A stretch of DNA of 64,000 bases from Lota lota (taxonomy: Eukaryota; Chordata; Actinopteri; Gadiformes; Lotidae), in assembly GCA_026745465.1 (NCBI GenBank), contig JACYXH010000692.1:1563757-1627756 (forward strand). Reading direction: 5' to 3'. A program made the translations under genes and the position numbers. Below, piece after piece: positions 22,401 to 35,015 of the stretch (the first letter of the stretch is position 1; every line of letters starts with the position of its first letter). The notes under the pieces were generated by a model. It worked only from the letters and a program-made list of their open reading frames with translations. It searched no databases and was not told the DNA's origin.

Positions 22401-23219
22401 CACAAAGTAGACTAGAATAAATGGCAAAGTGCATAGCGAATATGCACTTCTGCAATAGCAGCTAACGAACAGAGGTAAAGCTGGGACAGCACAGCATGAA
22501 TGTGGCTATGGGTTCCTTGGACATCCATGCAACCTTGGGCCTCTAACTCAATAGCAACCTCTATTGAGAGCTGCATTCTCAATAAGGGTCAATGTTTGAC
22601 CTTTCTCTATTTATAAAAAAAAAATATTGGTCGATATCAAGGATATTTTGCTTCCTGTGAGGATGTCAATTAATTGATGTGGCTGTTTCTTTGTTGTTCG
22701 TCAAGAAAATCTTGCCAATTCAAATGTAAAACCATTCATCACCGCACCTTTATTGACAGATCATTGTGCAAATCAACCCCCCAAAAAAGCAATTTTTTTG
22801 AAGACATATTATACTCAACATTAATGTCATTAATAATAATTTCAGGTTGTAGCGAATACAGCATCAGTCAAGGCTGAAACATGACCAAATCCTTTATAAT
22901 CCCGAGCCTGGGTCTGAATCCCAAGACCCCTTCCACACTGGAACACTGTAGCACGCTGTCGCATCAAAGCTAAATACTCTTTCGGATAATTTAGTCCATT
23001 AACACTGCTTTAATGCGAGGTGTGATTACACCTAATGTAATTTGTCACCTCTGGAAACAGGGAGGCAGAAAAAAATAAATGGTTATATTCGGAGCACTAC
23101 CTTGCTAACAATGCAATGTGACCTGCCATGATTGTCCCGGTGATTAATCTACTGATGTATAACAAGTGAGATTGATAAAGGGTGATGTAATGATTACGAT
23201 GATGATGTCAATGCTACTT
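19478..23219. other. Long unique stretch, no gene seen
   Basis: 3.7 kb with little simple repeat except a TA patch at about 20,690-20,718. The frames 19,445-19,882 minus and 21,620-21,829 plus have no recognisable domain. The block around 21,390-21,560 (ttattaagataacttgatac, tgctggtaatgttaaca) looks like a conserved-element candidate by composition only. This is most likely intron or intergenic DNA. Confidence 0.4.
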
Positions 23220-23237
23220 TTAAATATGACCTGCATA

Positions 23238-23293
23238 TATAGATATACAGTATATAAAGTATATATATGTATATATGTATGTATATATATATA
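23238..23293. repeat. Imperfect (TA)n/(TATG)n
   Basis: Alternating TATA and GTATAT words. Confidence 0.85.
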
Positions 23294-23549
23294 AATAATT
23301 GGGCTGTGTGGGTTTTTGCGACTCTCCTAGACCTCATTTGTTCTTTTTCCCATTAAACCACAGTCAGTCGTTCTCCATCCAGGCTTAGTACCTCCTATTC
23401 TTCCCTTCTTGGTTGGAGATTTGAAACACTGCAGGGGGTCGGAAGTTCTGGCAGAATACCAATTGGTCGCACAGGAGGGGGCTGGGACGATGGATCTCGA
23501 TTATAGATTTTGCTTGAAATGTGTTGTGGTTTTATTTATTTATTTGCCT

Positions 23550-23576
23550 CCCCCCCCCCCCCCCCCCCCCCCCCCC
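23550..23576. repeat. Poly-C (27)
   Basis: Uninterrupted C tract following a TTTATTTATT patch. A second G-rich patch lies at 23,645-23,665. Confidence 0.95.
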
Positions 23577-23699
23577 ACCCACTCTCTCTCACATAACCTT
23601 CCCATCCAGACACCTAAAAGGGCCCAGGGGTGTGTGAGTGAGTGCGGGGGGGGGAGGGGGGGGGGTGATCGGTGCACTGGTAATATGGTGGGAAGCAAA

Positions 23700-24859
23700 C
23701 TTGTCATCAAGTTGGTGTTTACTGATAAATAGCGACCTGCACAGCAAGGCCCCCGGCATCACTTCCAAGGGTGTTTTTTCTTCTTGATTGGTTGTTTATA
23801 AATTACAATTTGGATGTGGGCTGAAGTATAGGTGTGGGATGCGCGATTTGCCCCTATTTCCCCAAGACGATTTGCCTGTATTCTTCACTGTGATTTGCTG
23901 TAAAAAAAAAAAAGGTAAGGGAAAGGCGTGCGAGAAATGATAGGACAGTAGAAAAAAAACTAGAGAGGGGAGGAATGCGTGTGAGGGCAAGGGACTGGGG
24001 GAATCGTGGTTGCGGGGGGCAGATTGAAATAGCTTCATTCATCATAAGGTTGCCCAAGATATATATAGTTTTTACAACCTCTGCGATTCCACATGATCGG
24101 CAAGGGTTTCGTTTGAGGGTCTGCAGTCCTTTGAGACAAACACTGTCCAAATGAAGTTTGATGCTTACAAACTCTTCTATTCTACCATACATGTCTGCAG
24201 TCCACCCCACCACCCTTCTTCTAACTTTTCCCATTCCCCATTCTTATGGTGATTGAGAGGAAATAGAAATAAACAGAGAAAAGGAAGGTTAGTCATACCA
24301 GTGGAATGCAGATATGCTATAATGTGGCAGCACATTCAGTGTCACTTAATATCAGTGTAGCCTAAATAGAGGCCCTGGGCAAGGCTCACTTCAGATTGTA
24401 CCGCACCCAGTTAAATGTTTCTCAGATAAATTGCTTTTTTAAAAAGACTGCATTTTATATTCCATTATTTTCCCTCGGGTATAACTCCATCAGAGACATT
24501 GTACTGATATTTATTTCTTTTTTCAACTTTGTAAACTTCTGTCAGGTAAGGTATTTTTTCAGGCACTCGTTTCAAGTTAAAAGTGCATCTCCAATATACA
24601 GGTATAGATTCAAGCGTTGTTAATATTTGATAAGTCTCCTTCTTTGAGAGGAATTCACTGGCAGTTCACCTTCATAAAGAGAGAAGTACAGAAACCCAGT
24701 ATATCGTAATGATAGATTTGCCAGGAGATGTGATTGTGAGTCCGTCCAGTCTGAGTCTACACACAGGTGGCTGGGGCCTCTTTACGCAGTGAGGTCAGCC
24801 ATGATCATCGAAAGCTATAGTCCTCCTGTCACTCATCTCCCTCCCTGAGCCCTCCACTG
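23700..24859. other. Unique DNA, no gene seen
   Basis: The minus-strand frames between 23,796 and 24,234 overlap an A12 run and lack known domains. Nothing else is supported. Confidence 0.4.
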
Positions 24860-25230
24860 TTTCTCTCACTCACACACCCGTGACTTCCTTCACTCACGCA
24901 AACCCTCACTTCATCAGGCAAAACACTCGCTCACACAAACACTCACTTCATCGCGCAAAACACTCACTAAAACACTAGCAAATGAAATTATTCACTCACT
25001 TACACAAACACTCATCTCATCCCAAACAAACACTCACTCACACTCTCACTCTTGGTTCACTAATTCATCCCAATCAAACACTCACTTTCACTCATCTAAT
25101 ACTGGCACACTCAGTCGGGAATTCATTCACTCACCCCTGAATTCATTCCCTCACTCACACACTTCATCAGGCAAACACCGCACTCACAGAGGCCTAATCA
25201 CTCACCAACTAATTCATTCGCTCACTCAAT
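24860..25230. repeat. Degenerate CACTCA-rich tract
   Basis: Irregular repeats of cactcac, acaaacactcact and ttcatc words over about 370 bp. This is a decayed tetra/hexanucleotide array. Confidence 0.75.
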
Positions 25231-25507
25231 CACACACACACACACACACACGCACGCACGCACGCACACACGCACGCACGCACGCACACACACACATTCA
25301 CTCATTTACTTGCTTAATCATTTCTCTCCCTTACTTGCAACACTCTCTGTCTCACCTTCTCACTCATTCCCTCTCTACCTCTCTCGCTCACTATCTCTGT
25401 CTGTCTCTTACTCACTCTCTACCTGTCTTTCTCACTCTGTCTGTCTCTCATTCACCCTCTCCCTCGCTCACTTACTCCCTCTGTCTCTGTCTCTCTTACT
25501 AAGTCTC

Positions 25508-25563
<56 letters not shown>
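25231..25563. repeat. (CA)n(CACG)n followed by CT-rich tract
   Basis: CA and CACG repeats (25,231-25,296), an imperfect CT-rich tract with CTGT and CACT variants, then nearly pure CT (25,505-25,563). The 165-codon Ser-Leu frame across it is an artefact. Confidence 0.92.
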
Positions 25564-25599
25564 TCACTTTGTAGATGTCTTACTCACTTTGCCAAACTC

Positions 25600-26246
<647 letters not shown>

Positions 26247-26391
26247 GAGGATGATTAAAAGAGCGTCTGCCCTCTTTGTGTCTTTGGTGGAAGACGCATG
26301 GTGACACCCAGGTGGTTTCTAAGGATGGATCTTGACAGCCGAGTAGGAGCGAGAGAGAGGGAGAGGGTGGTCTAAGAAAAGGGACTGACAA

Positions 26392-26698
26392 CCCCCCCCC
26401 CCCCCCCCCCACCCACCCCCGCCCTTCTACTCACATCACTCTCGTTGCTTGGAGACATTTGTAGGGTATGTAAATTGGAGGGAAAGAAAAGAAACACATG
26501 GTTGCACGATGGCAAACATGTGGTTGCATCCACAATGTACTCAAAGATGGCGTCTGTGACCAAACTAAAAGCCACACTGGAGCAGCGTTGCGGCTAGCCG
26601 ATTACAAAAGCAACTTCGGACTTTCAACTGTTTCATTGCTGTATAATGATTTTAATAATCACATTTCATGGGGGGAGACGGGGGGGGGGGGGGGGGGG
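26392..26698. repeat. Poly-C (19) and poly-G (18) flanking unique DNA
   Basis: C run at 26,392-26,410 and G run at 26,681-26,698. The 270 bp between them is unique. Confidence 0.85.
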
Positions 26699-26819
26699 AT
26701 GAATACTACATCAAAGATGAGGCAAGATTCTTCCCAGTCACAAATGTATTCTCTTTTCTTGAGAGAGTCACTTGTTAGCCAGGCCGGCCGGCTGATCGCA
26801 GGGCTCAGACACAAGGCTT

Positions 26820-26944
26820 AGCATGCCGATTGTTAATTATTGCTAACCATTCAGCAATTAATTGTGGGGGGATTTTTCTTTCTCCCTTTAATCAGACCAC
26901 AAAGTGACAACTCTTCTCTTTACAAAAGGCTTAATAGGATGTTG
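26820..26944. other. Candidate conserved non-coding block
   Basis: A repeat-free AT-rich block with gattgttaattattgctaac and cagcaattaattgtgg, dense in TAATTA/CAATTA homeodomain-type cores. No coding frame. Conservation untested. Confidence 0.3.
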
Positions 26945-26968
26945 AGGGGGGGGGGGGGGGGGGGGGGG
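26945..26968. repeat. Poly-G (24)
   Basis: Uninterrupted G tract directly after the AT-rich block. Confidence 0.95.
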
Positions 26969-27167
26969 TTCTGCTGACACAGGGTTCTGCTGACAGAGGG
27001 TTGTTCTGCACTGGGTTCTGCTGTCGCCGCCATCGTTCCGAGGACTTGTATCGCCGCAGAGATTGAGGATGCTTTTTATTCACTTTCAGTTCACTCTATG
27101 GCACGTTGTTCTTGTCTCTGCCATTAATGCCTTTCTCTTGTTTTTTTTCGCGCACCCCAACCCTCCC

Positions 27168-27168
<1 letters not shown>

Positions 27169-27203
<35 letters not shown>
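27169..27203. repeat. Poly-C (35)
   Basis: Uninterrupted C tract. The Gly-rich minus frames are artefacts. Confidence 0.97.
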
Positions 27204-27205
<2 letters not shown>

Positions 27206-27339
27206 CTGACACCCTGCCACCACCACCCCACCACCAGCCTTTCCTAAAAATAAACATGAAACGTTGGTTTTGAAGCGGGGGGGGGGGAATATAAAAGTTA
27301 AACACGAGAATCGAGAAGAGAGTGTAGGATAGGAAACGA

Positions 27340-27342
27340 GCA

Positions 27343-27397
<55 letters not shown>

Positions 27398-27445
27398 AAA
27401 AGAGAGACATAGAGAGAGAGGTAGAGAGAGAGGACAAAGAAAGAG
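27340..27445. repeat. GA-rich tract
   Basis: Imperfect GA repeats with GACAGA variants. Confidence 0.92.
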
Positions 27446-28198
27446 AGATCTTTACAGTGCATCTTTTACATTGTTATGAATTAGAGATGTGTGGGTGTCT
27501 TCAATGCAGTGGCCGTGCACTAATAGCCTCTCGGGGATAGGGGTTGGAGATGAAGTAGGATTTGGTCCTCTGATGTTTCTTTGGATTTGATCCTCTGTGA
27601 TGTCTCTTTCTTTCTGGGGTTTATTTCAGGTTGTTTATTCCCTGCAAGTCTATCTAGGCCGTAAAACGTCTGTCATTAATTTACGGAGTTGAGTTGAACA
27701 TTTCTTAAAAGAAAGTAACCCATAACGAAACTATAACAACTTTAAAAAATCCAATAGAAGACGCTGGTGTGTGGGTTGATTGCTGAAGTCTGCCTGCGTT
27801 AATACAGCTCTCGTCAGCAGCTGATTAAAATATAATTCCATTGCACTGAAAAGATGCAGATAAACATAGCTTGTGCGGGAATGTTAACTCAAGCCTGAAC
27901 TCTGGCGCCTCATGACAAATATAGACAAAGTAAAAAGAAAAAAGAAAAACATTACAATTATCAATGTGCACACAGGGGTCAGCGCTTGTAGAGTGCATGC
28001 ATTATATATATGAAATAAAATATACCATAACCAGCAAACTCTACAGTTGTTGTTGTGCCTGCTGTGTCTGATTTTTACATTAGGTTTGGTTAGGCAGTAC
28101 AGCCACCAATGGAAACATCCATCCATGCAATCCGCAATCCAATTCCAAAGCAAACACAGACGAAGAGAAGCCTGGGAGGCATAGAGAAGAAGACACAG
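27446..28198. other. Unique DNA, candidate conserved block near 27.69-27.86 kb
   Basis: The region around 27,690-27,860 is free of simple repeats and has tgcgttaatacagc and gctgattaaaatataattcc. The 184-codon minus frame through 27,884-28,438 includes a Ser-Leu microsatellite translation and no known domain. Confidence 0.3.
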
Positions 28199-28215
28199 AA
28201 AGAGAGAGAGAGAGA

Positions 28216-28262
<47 letters not shown>

Positions 28263-28571
28263 GGCTGGTGGGGGGAACACCGTAGTTTCCCCAGGCTTGT
28301 CGACGGTGTGCTGTGCAGCGCGGGTCTATAATCAGGCCATGGCAATAGGGGTGATGGAGGGGGCCCTGTAATAGTTTTTATGGGTTCACCAGTGCCCTGT
28401 CTGCACCTGGCATTTATCTCCCCCTGGAGGTGCAGCAAATGATTCTAAATTAATAACCAGGTGGAGGTTGGGCCTGTCATCACGGGATAGGATGGGTTAG
28501 CAAGAGAGAGAGAGAGAGAAAGATCACGAGAACGAGCGCCAGAGAGAGAGATAGAGCGAGAGAGAGAGATC
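28199..28571. repeat. Two GA microsatellites with a unique spacer
   Basis: GA repeats at 28,200-28,258 and imperfect GA at 28,503-28,571. The spacer (about 28,400-28,500) contains tgattctaaattaataacca and looks unique. Confidence 0.85.
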
Positions 28572-29773
28572 AGGGTGGAATGCATAGACAGAGCAAAGGG
28601 AAACACAGGAAGACGAATCGCTTGTTGTATCTAAATGTACAGTGGACACCTCCATTTTTTGTGTTTGCTCTAAAGGAAAAACAAACCGCTTTTTTATTTG
28701 TGTACGCACTTTGTTGCTATTGGTAAGCTGCTTAAGCTTTCTGGTGCTCACAGGTCGATGGCTGGAGCTCCAAGCAGAGAAGTGGGTCTCTGGCGTATTT
28801 GTTAGCATTCATTTTAGGCTGTGCTCTGTGCTCTGGTTGTGCTTGTTTGTGATAGGCCAGGGTCACCTGCAAGCGCTAGTTAGCACAGCACAGTGAGTTA
28901 GACGTCATTCATAAATGGTTTTCTGATTTGAATTCAGATGAATTCATTCGAGATATATGAAACCGTAAATTTAAAGAGAGTGTTTTTTTTTTTTGTTTCC
29001 CTAGCATTGTGTGAAAGCAATGTATTCCACTAGAGCAGGTGTTATTGTGTTAGAATATTGGATTTCATAAAAATAAAAATGCACTATTAGGGTCAAACTG
29101 CAGATGTAACTATAATCTCATAGAATTCCCCCTTATAAGGCAAAGATGTATATTTCGACCACCACCATGCTCTAAGAAGCTTTTGAGTAAAGTTAAGACA
29201 AGTTGTAGTTTTGTCATTAGGAAACTACATGCATGCCTCAGATGATTTTGCAAAGCCCACTGTTTAATTAAATGTTGAAGGAAATGGGTTATTGGACAGG
29301 CAATTAGGCTGAAATGTTCCCATAATGACAGAACTGAGTACAATATAACACTTTCTTTCTCTGCATCCACCTCCTCCCCCTAGCTCTTGGAATAAAGTTT
29401 GAAAAGACCCACCAACCCTCCCCCCATTCAGTTTGAGTCAACCATTTTTATTAGCTAATTGGCACAAAATAAAGAGTGAACCTGTTCATTTGTTCCAAAG
29501 GATTTGAGGACATTTTTGACTCTGTTTGTATGAAAGCCCACTCCCATGATCTGAGCGTTCCCTGGGCTCCAGGTGTTTGGTAGTCGCCATGATGGAGACC
29601 CGGGTGGGAGGCATGGCGTGTGTGGCATGTGGGCAAGCATGCATTTTTATCAAGCGCCCTTAGTACCCTCTTGAATTCTGGTGGGCAAGATGCCCGTACG
29701 CCTGCCTGCCTGCCTGCCGGCCTGCCTACCATCCAGGGCCCAAGAATTCATAACTTTCACGGTTCCACCTACT
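28572..29773. other. Unique DNA, no gene seen
   Basis: Short frames only. 29,200-29,340 (tgtttaattaaatgttgaag, caattaggctgaaatgttcc) has the look of a non-coding regulatory block. A (CCTG)n patch lies at 29,701-29,726. Confidence 0.35.

Positions 29774-29804
<31 letters not shown>
29774..29804. repeat. (CA)n
   Basis: About 15 CA dinucleotides. Confidence 0.95.
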
Positions 29805-29807
<3 letters not shown>

Positions 29808-29944
29808 GGGTTGCACTAAAGATCCAAGGCTGATGAACTTTAAGGAAGAAGACATTGTAAAAACGGCATATCTAATGATGGGCAACCCTGTTTACATGCA
29901 CGAACAAGCTTATGATACGGCAGTACAGTTCACTACGTTAAGTA

Positions 29945-30079
29945 TTGCACAAAATGTGCAAAATGTGCAAAATACGCAAAAAAATTACACACACACACAC
30001 ACACGCTCTCTCTCTGTCTCTCTCTGTCTCTCTCTGTCTCTCTCTCTCTCTCACTCACTCACTCACTCACTCACTCACT

Positions 30080-30137
<58 letters not shown>
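29945..30137. repeat. Four-part compound microsatellite
   Basis: In order: three copies of a gcaaaatgt-like nonamer, (CA)n, (CTCTCTGT)n/(CT)n, (CACT)n as actcactc repeats, and (CA)n. Each arm grades into the next, which suggests stepwise mutation of one ancestral CA/CT tract. Confidence 0.93.
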
Positions 30138-30139
<2 letters not shown>

Positions 30140-32112
30140 AAAATGAGTGAACCAGTCCATTCTTTCATGCACTTGAATGCTTGAAATCAGACACGTCTGA
30201 AGAGGAGAGATATCTCCCTTGTTAGTTTTGTGTACATTTACAGTGCATTTAAACATCCTTGTAAAGGCACAACGTTGTGCATTTACATTATAGAATGTTT
30301 AGTAATGAAGAGTATTAGAAAGTAAGAGAGAATACTCAATTAGAGTAGAGTAGAAGATGTGTTGGAGTAGAAGATGTGTTAGAAAGCCTGTATTAAACTT
30401 ATCCTCATTGCAATTTCTCTAACTTCAATGTCATTATTTATGTCTCTATCGCTATCATAAATAATAAAGAATTGGTTTGCTGCTTTGATAAAGACTGGCA
30501 CTAATAATCATTCAATCAATAACATTTACAATGCCATTCTTTCTCGCTGAAACAGAAGCAAATCATTTTAGTGACCTATGGACTCACCGGTGGGAATAGC
30601 AAATGAAAGACGTTTTTAAACACCGTTTTACCATTTATGCCCATGAGATGTAATCTCATGAAAAGATAGAGCATAAAGGGAAAGACGAAGAACAACATGG
30701 AAAACCTCAATGTCATAGCCCTGGCAAAGCTATTAAAGACGTCTCATGTGCTGCACAACCCAAACATGGAGCAGCTGATGCTGATGTGCAGAGCTCGCCT
30801 CCTACATGAAAACAGGTCATGGTGTACCGCAAGGCTCTATCACTGGGTCCCCGTCACTTTCATGTCTTTATCTTCCAAGAGTTTCACCAGGCGCCCCTCA
30901 TGCCCGTGATTAGGGGGCGGCCTCTGCGCTACACCTCAACCCGCTACTGATTTGCACCCAGCGCACACACCTGCACACCAGACAGACAATATGAGGCAAT
31001 ACGCTCGCTCACTCGCTAGCTCGCTTGCACATCTGGTGAGGAAGAGCTGGAATGATTTATTTATTAGCTCCCAATTAAAACTTCAGGAACAAGAACACTT
31101 CAATGGGAATATAAATATCAAATGGAGTTAGCTCTACATGAGTATTTAGGCATGCAATTTGGCCCCGGCACCGGCGCACGCCACAAAAAGAGATGCAAGC
31201 AGATCAGGAAAAAGGAAGGAGGAAACACTTGGATCTTTTGTGCGCAGAAGAATCCTCTATTCCGCTCCTTGCCACTTTCAACACCTCCTTTATCCTGTCT
31301 TCTCTCTCGGCGCTGTAAATGCAATTCCTTTTCAAGGCTATTTCTTTTTCTTTTTTAGAGGGGGTTGGTGGGGGGGGGGGGAGGCTACGGGGATGGTATA
31401 TCGTTTCGATGACAGTCCTGACCACAGCGTGTGCCAATCGATTGGCCCTTGCGTGCTGTGGCGCGAGAGTAAATGTGGTGAGCCCTTGCCAATGTCTAGG
31501 GGGTTGGGCGTGGGGGAGGGGCCACTGATTGTGTGGTATTTGTGAACCTCAACGGGGAGTGGAAAACGGTATTGTTAGGGTGAATATGGATTTTGGCACT
31601 GGCGTGCCAAAAAATGGTTTGTGTTACCCCCCCACACCCCCCAGTTCCCCCCCCCCCACCCCTCCTCAATGGGACACAGATGCGGCACCAGTGGGCTGGG
31701 TAGACCGCATGCAGCCCGCCCCCCCCCCCTCCCACCCGCAACCTCCGCCGTACCACAAGCTGCTGCGTGTTCCCATCACTCACTGTCAACCGCTCCTTTG
31801 TCGTCTCCACGGTGATTCAGTGACGGCTTCGGCTCAACTTCTCTCAACCCCGTGCGCATAATTCTCCATTACACCTGCTTCCTATCAGTGGCGACAAAGA
31901 GAAGCGTGGTGGGGGACAGAGATATTTAACGTTCCAGAAACATTGGCCCACTTCCTGCCTTGGAGTTAATCCATCAAGGCCAAGATACTTTTTACGGAGA
32001 AGTGTCTTCCGTCGTGCGCATGATCTGAGATTCATGTGAAAGGCATGACTTAATTAAAAAGATTGGCATCGAGAGGTTACGAGAAAAGGAGGAGGGGGAG
32101 TGGGTGGCAGAG
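30138..32112. other. Unique DNA, no gene seen; candidate conserved block near 31.03-31.15 kb
   Basis: 2 kb of mostly unique DNA. 31,025-31,150 (gatttatttattagctcccaat, then gggaatataaatatcaaat) is the most element-like part. Frames at 30,697-30,909 and 31,118-31,861 show no domain. Short C and G runs occur at 31,368-31,381, 31,649-31,660 and 31,719-31,730. Confidence 0.35.
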
Positions 32113-32241
32113 GGAGTGTGTGTGCGTGTGTGTGTGTGTGTGGGGGGGGGGGGTGGGGGTTTAATTTCCGCAGGGACGTGGACGTCAATTAGAGCAAGCG
32201 TTTAAAATATTGTACCCTCTATCAACCGTGCTCTTTAGAAG

Positions 32242-32275
<34 letters not shown>

Positions 32276-32292
32276 GAGAGAGAGAGAGAGAT
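32113..32292. repeat. (GT)n-poly-G and (GA)n
   Basis: GT repeats grade into a G run at 32,113-32,158. A GA tract follows at 32,240-32,292. Confidence 0.92.
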
Positions 32293-32785
32293 GGGGGGGA
32301 TTGAGGTGGGGGGATGGGGGGGGGGGTCGGAAGGAGACATGCAGAGAGAAGGAAAAAGGAAAAATGAAAGACCATATCAAGGAACAGTGATATCACTTGG
32401 GTGACCAGCACTGCATTTGAAACATTAATAGGAGGCATTTTTGTGTGGGAGTCCTTGGCTGACATACTGGCTACTCTGTGCCACACGTTGCTAACGTCGT
32501 ACTCTGCTTCTGACATTTCACACGTGTGTCACTGCTTTCTGGCACTGGCAGAACCACAGAATCCCACTGCTGCCAATAATTACACTCACGCGTCCACCAC
32601 ATCACCACGTTTTTTATTTGAGCTTCTCTATCTCTCTCCCGCCGATTTCCTCATTTGACAAAGGAGGGGAATGATGGAGAGACGAGGGAGGCAGGGTTTT
32701 AGAGTGGAGGTGTTAATAATAATGACGTGTGCAGAGCCCACAATGGCTGAAGGCAGGACATAAATAACATGTCCTGCCCGTCTCA
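32293..32785. other. Unique DNA, candidate conserved block
   Basis: 32,390-32,600 is repeat-free. A 93-codon minus frame and an 85-codon plus frame overlap here, neither with recognisable domains, so neither is called. Confidence 0.3.
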
Positions 32786-32905
32786 GTCACACATACACAT
32801 GCACACGCACAAATGTATTCATTTGTGCGTGTGTATGTGTGTGTGGGTCTCTGCGTGTGAGTGTGTCTCTGCGTGTGTGTGTTTGTGTGTGTATGAGCGT
32901 GTTTG
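32786..32905. repeat. CA/GT-rich inverted simple repeat
   Basis: A CA-type tract turns into a GT-type tract across a TATT loop at 32,816-32,819. The arms acacgcacaaatg and catttgtgcgtgt are perfectly complementary. Confidence 0.85.
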
Positions 32906-33398
32906 TGCGTTTACTACCCCCAAAGGATCTGGGCATGCTTGCACATCTGTACCTCCTGTCATGTCACCATCTATTCCTTTCTGTAGGCCTGCGATGGGAC
33001 ACTTGCCATCACTGGCTTGTCTCTTGCAGTCAACAGGGGGCCCTCTTTGGGGCCTCAACCTTGAGGCCACGGTGAGCCCCGAGGGGGGCCTGGCGGGACG
33101 GAAGAGGGTGGCGGAGGAGGGACCTGGTAAAGATTTGTGAAAAAGGGCCCACGCAAAAATAAACCAAAAGGAGCAGCTGCACACAAGCTCAGTTTAAGAT
33201 GATTTATAGGGCTTATTTCTGAGAATGGTAAGGCAAAATTAATCACGGTCCCACCTGACGGCGCTGCCCAGCAGTGATAGATGACAATCTGCCAGCAACG
33301 GACAGTGAGCCATCCACGAGGTACCCACTGCTGTGCTCCCTCCTCAGATAGCCTGACCCGGGTTGCACTCTAGCCAGATGCCCCCTATCCCTCCCGCC

Positions 33399-33640
33399 AG
33401 CACCACCACCACCACCACCACCACCACCTCTGCCGCCACCACCTCCGCTTCCGTCACCACCTCCACTGAAGCAGCAGCCTCCAGCACTACCTCCACCGCC
33501 AACACCACCACCATCCCCTCCACCTCCACCACCACCACCACATCAGCCGTCACCACCTCCACCACTACCTCCACTGCCACCACTTCCACCGCTACCTCCA
33601 CCTCCACTGCCACCACCACCACCTCCAACACCAGCAATCT
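33399..33640. repeat. Imperfect CCA/CCT triplet array
   Basis: Triplets of ACC, TCC and GCC over about 240 bp. Read in one frame it gives Thr/Ser/Ala, in another strand Val/Glu. This is a simple repeat, not a mucin gene: there is no start, signal peptide or splice context. Confidence 0.85.
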
Positions 33641-33699
33641 CTTTCCTTGCAGATGGTCACCACTGCCATGCAGGGGACACTGCCCCATGGCCCTTCCCT

Positions 33700-33727
33700 T
33701 CTCCTCCCCTCCCCTCCCCTCCCTTTC
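33700..33727. repeat. (CCCCT)n pentamer
   Basis: About five copies of CCCCT. Confidence 0.9.
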
Positions 33728-33828
33728 CCACAGCCGGTACCAAGACATGGCCTAATAAGTGCTGGAGAACTAGGTAGAAAGACGGAGAGGCATGGAGATA
33801 ACGCTGCTCAGATTAGACAAGGGTAACA

Positions 33829-33954
33829 AGATAGTGCAGTCGTTATGGTGTTCAATCTCCCAATGTCCACAGTGTCGCTGCAGGCATCCTTGAGCAAGAT
33901 GCCCTAACCCATTTCTACCTGCTCCTGAATGACATGTATCTGAATTCACTATAA
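33829..33954 (+). mobile_element. tRNA-derived teleost SINE, partial
   Basis: A degenerate tRNA-like head (atagtgcagtcgttatggtg) is followed by the typical SINE body: caggcatccttgagcaaga, tgccctaaccc, ctgctcctgaatgacatgta, ctgaattcactataa. The usual tail with tcgctttggataaaagcg is missing, so the copy is 3'-truncated. Assignment is by remembered motif order; the family name is not certain. Confidence 0.65.
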
Positions 33955-34969
33955 ACAGTAAAATAGGAAATAGGAAAAGGCCGATGGAGTGGTTTTGTTA
34001 TTGCCGTGGATATGAGGCTTGTCGTACAACTCAGCAGGGTTTGTGATACAGGATGTTTGGGTCCAAACCTCTATAGACCTTTTGTGACAGCCTGGGCTGG
34101 AGATAAGTGCAACCAGGCCCTGCTTTAATGTGTGCTGGGCCTGGAGACTAAAACAACATTGACATGTTTCTTCTTAGAGAGAGAGGTGTGATTGGAGCTG
34201 AGCTGTGGGGATCATTGAAAAGAGAGCTGTGATTGGAGCTGAGCAGTGGGGATTGGCCCAAGGCTACAATTGAAACATTAATTGATATGTGGTCAACAAT
34301 CAGCTGGCCCACAGGAGGACTAACTCATTTATTCATTTTAAATTGAAATAAATTGAATTCATGCTAATTTGATTTACCTTGCATTAAAGAGCAGCTATTT
34401 TCCGTCAATCCCCAAGCCAATCATAGAAACGGGCAAAAAATACTGATAATAGCTGATAATATTCCTGATTCATCCAAAACCAAAACAACTGCCTCTTTTA
34501 GAGTCAAGGATGATAGAGAAAGGTCAAATATTTTAGTGAATGCTCCTTAAAGCCAAACCTACAACCTGGTGACCCAATGTTAACAACAACAGCGTAGCTT
34601 AGCCACAGGTCACAAGCAGTTCAAGCGCTGTACCGTACAATAGGTTTTGTTTGGTGACCTTACTGTGCTGCCAAGGGCTGAACATCCCACAAACTGACCT
34701 TGTATTGAGTGTTGTCAGCAGGTGGTCTTTTCCTCTGTGCAAAGGTACAGCAGGAATGTGAGAAGCTGCAGAGTTGACATACTGGCTCCCGCAACAATCG
34801 TAAACATTGTCCAACAGCCTTCCTTTCCTTTAGCTGGGTCAGTCATTTGTTTCTTGTTAAGTGTACGTGTTTTGCTGGGCGCTGCAGATATTCTTGTCTT
34901 GGTCGAAGACAAGAAAGGGAACAACTGTATAAACTTGTATTTATGTAGCTTGTTATGTATTATGTGTGG
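33955..34969. other. Unique DNA, candidate conserved block near 34.3-34.45 kb
   Basis: 34,140-34,260 carries a short duplicated word, gtgattggagctgagc(t/a)gtggggat (34,189-34,214 and 34,228-34,253). 34,310-34,450 is AT-rich with aattgaattcatgctaattt. No gene supported. Confidence 0.35.

Positions 34970-35012
<43 letters not shown>
34970..35012. repeat. (GT)n
   Basis: About 20 GT dinucleotides. Confidence 0.97.

Positions 35013-35015
<3 letters not shown>

Noticed and set aside
22905..22950. tRNA B-box-like word gggtctgaatccca
   Set aside because: No A box at proper spacing and no cloverleaf, so not called as a tRNA or SINE.
30697..30909. 70-codon plus frame starting MENLNVIALAKLLK
   Set aside because: A plausible-looking N-terminus, but no homology recalled, no splice signals and an ordinary length for chance.
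33363..33755. Thr/Ser-rich frame resembling a mucin
   Set aside because: It is a CCA/CCT triplet repeat read in frame. The opposite strand is equally open (Val/Glu), there is no signal peptide, and stops lie just outside.
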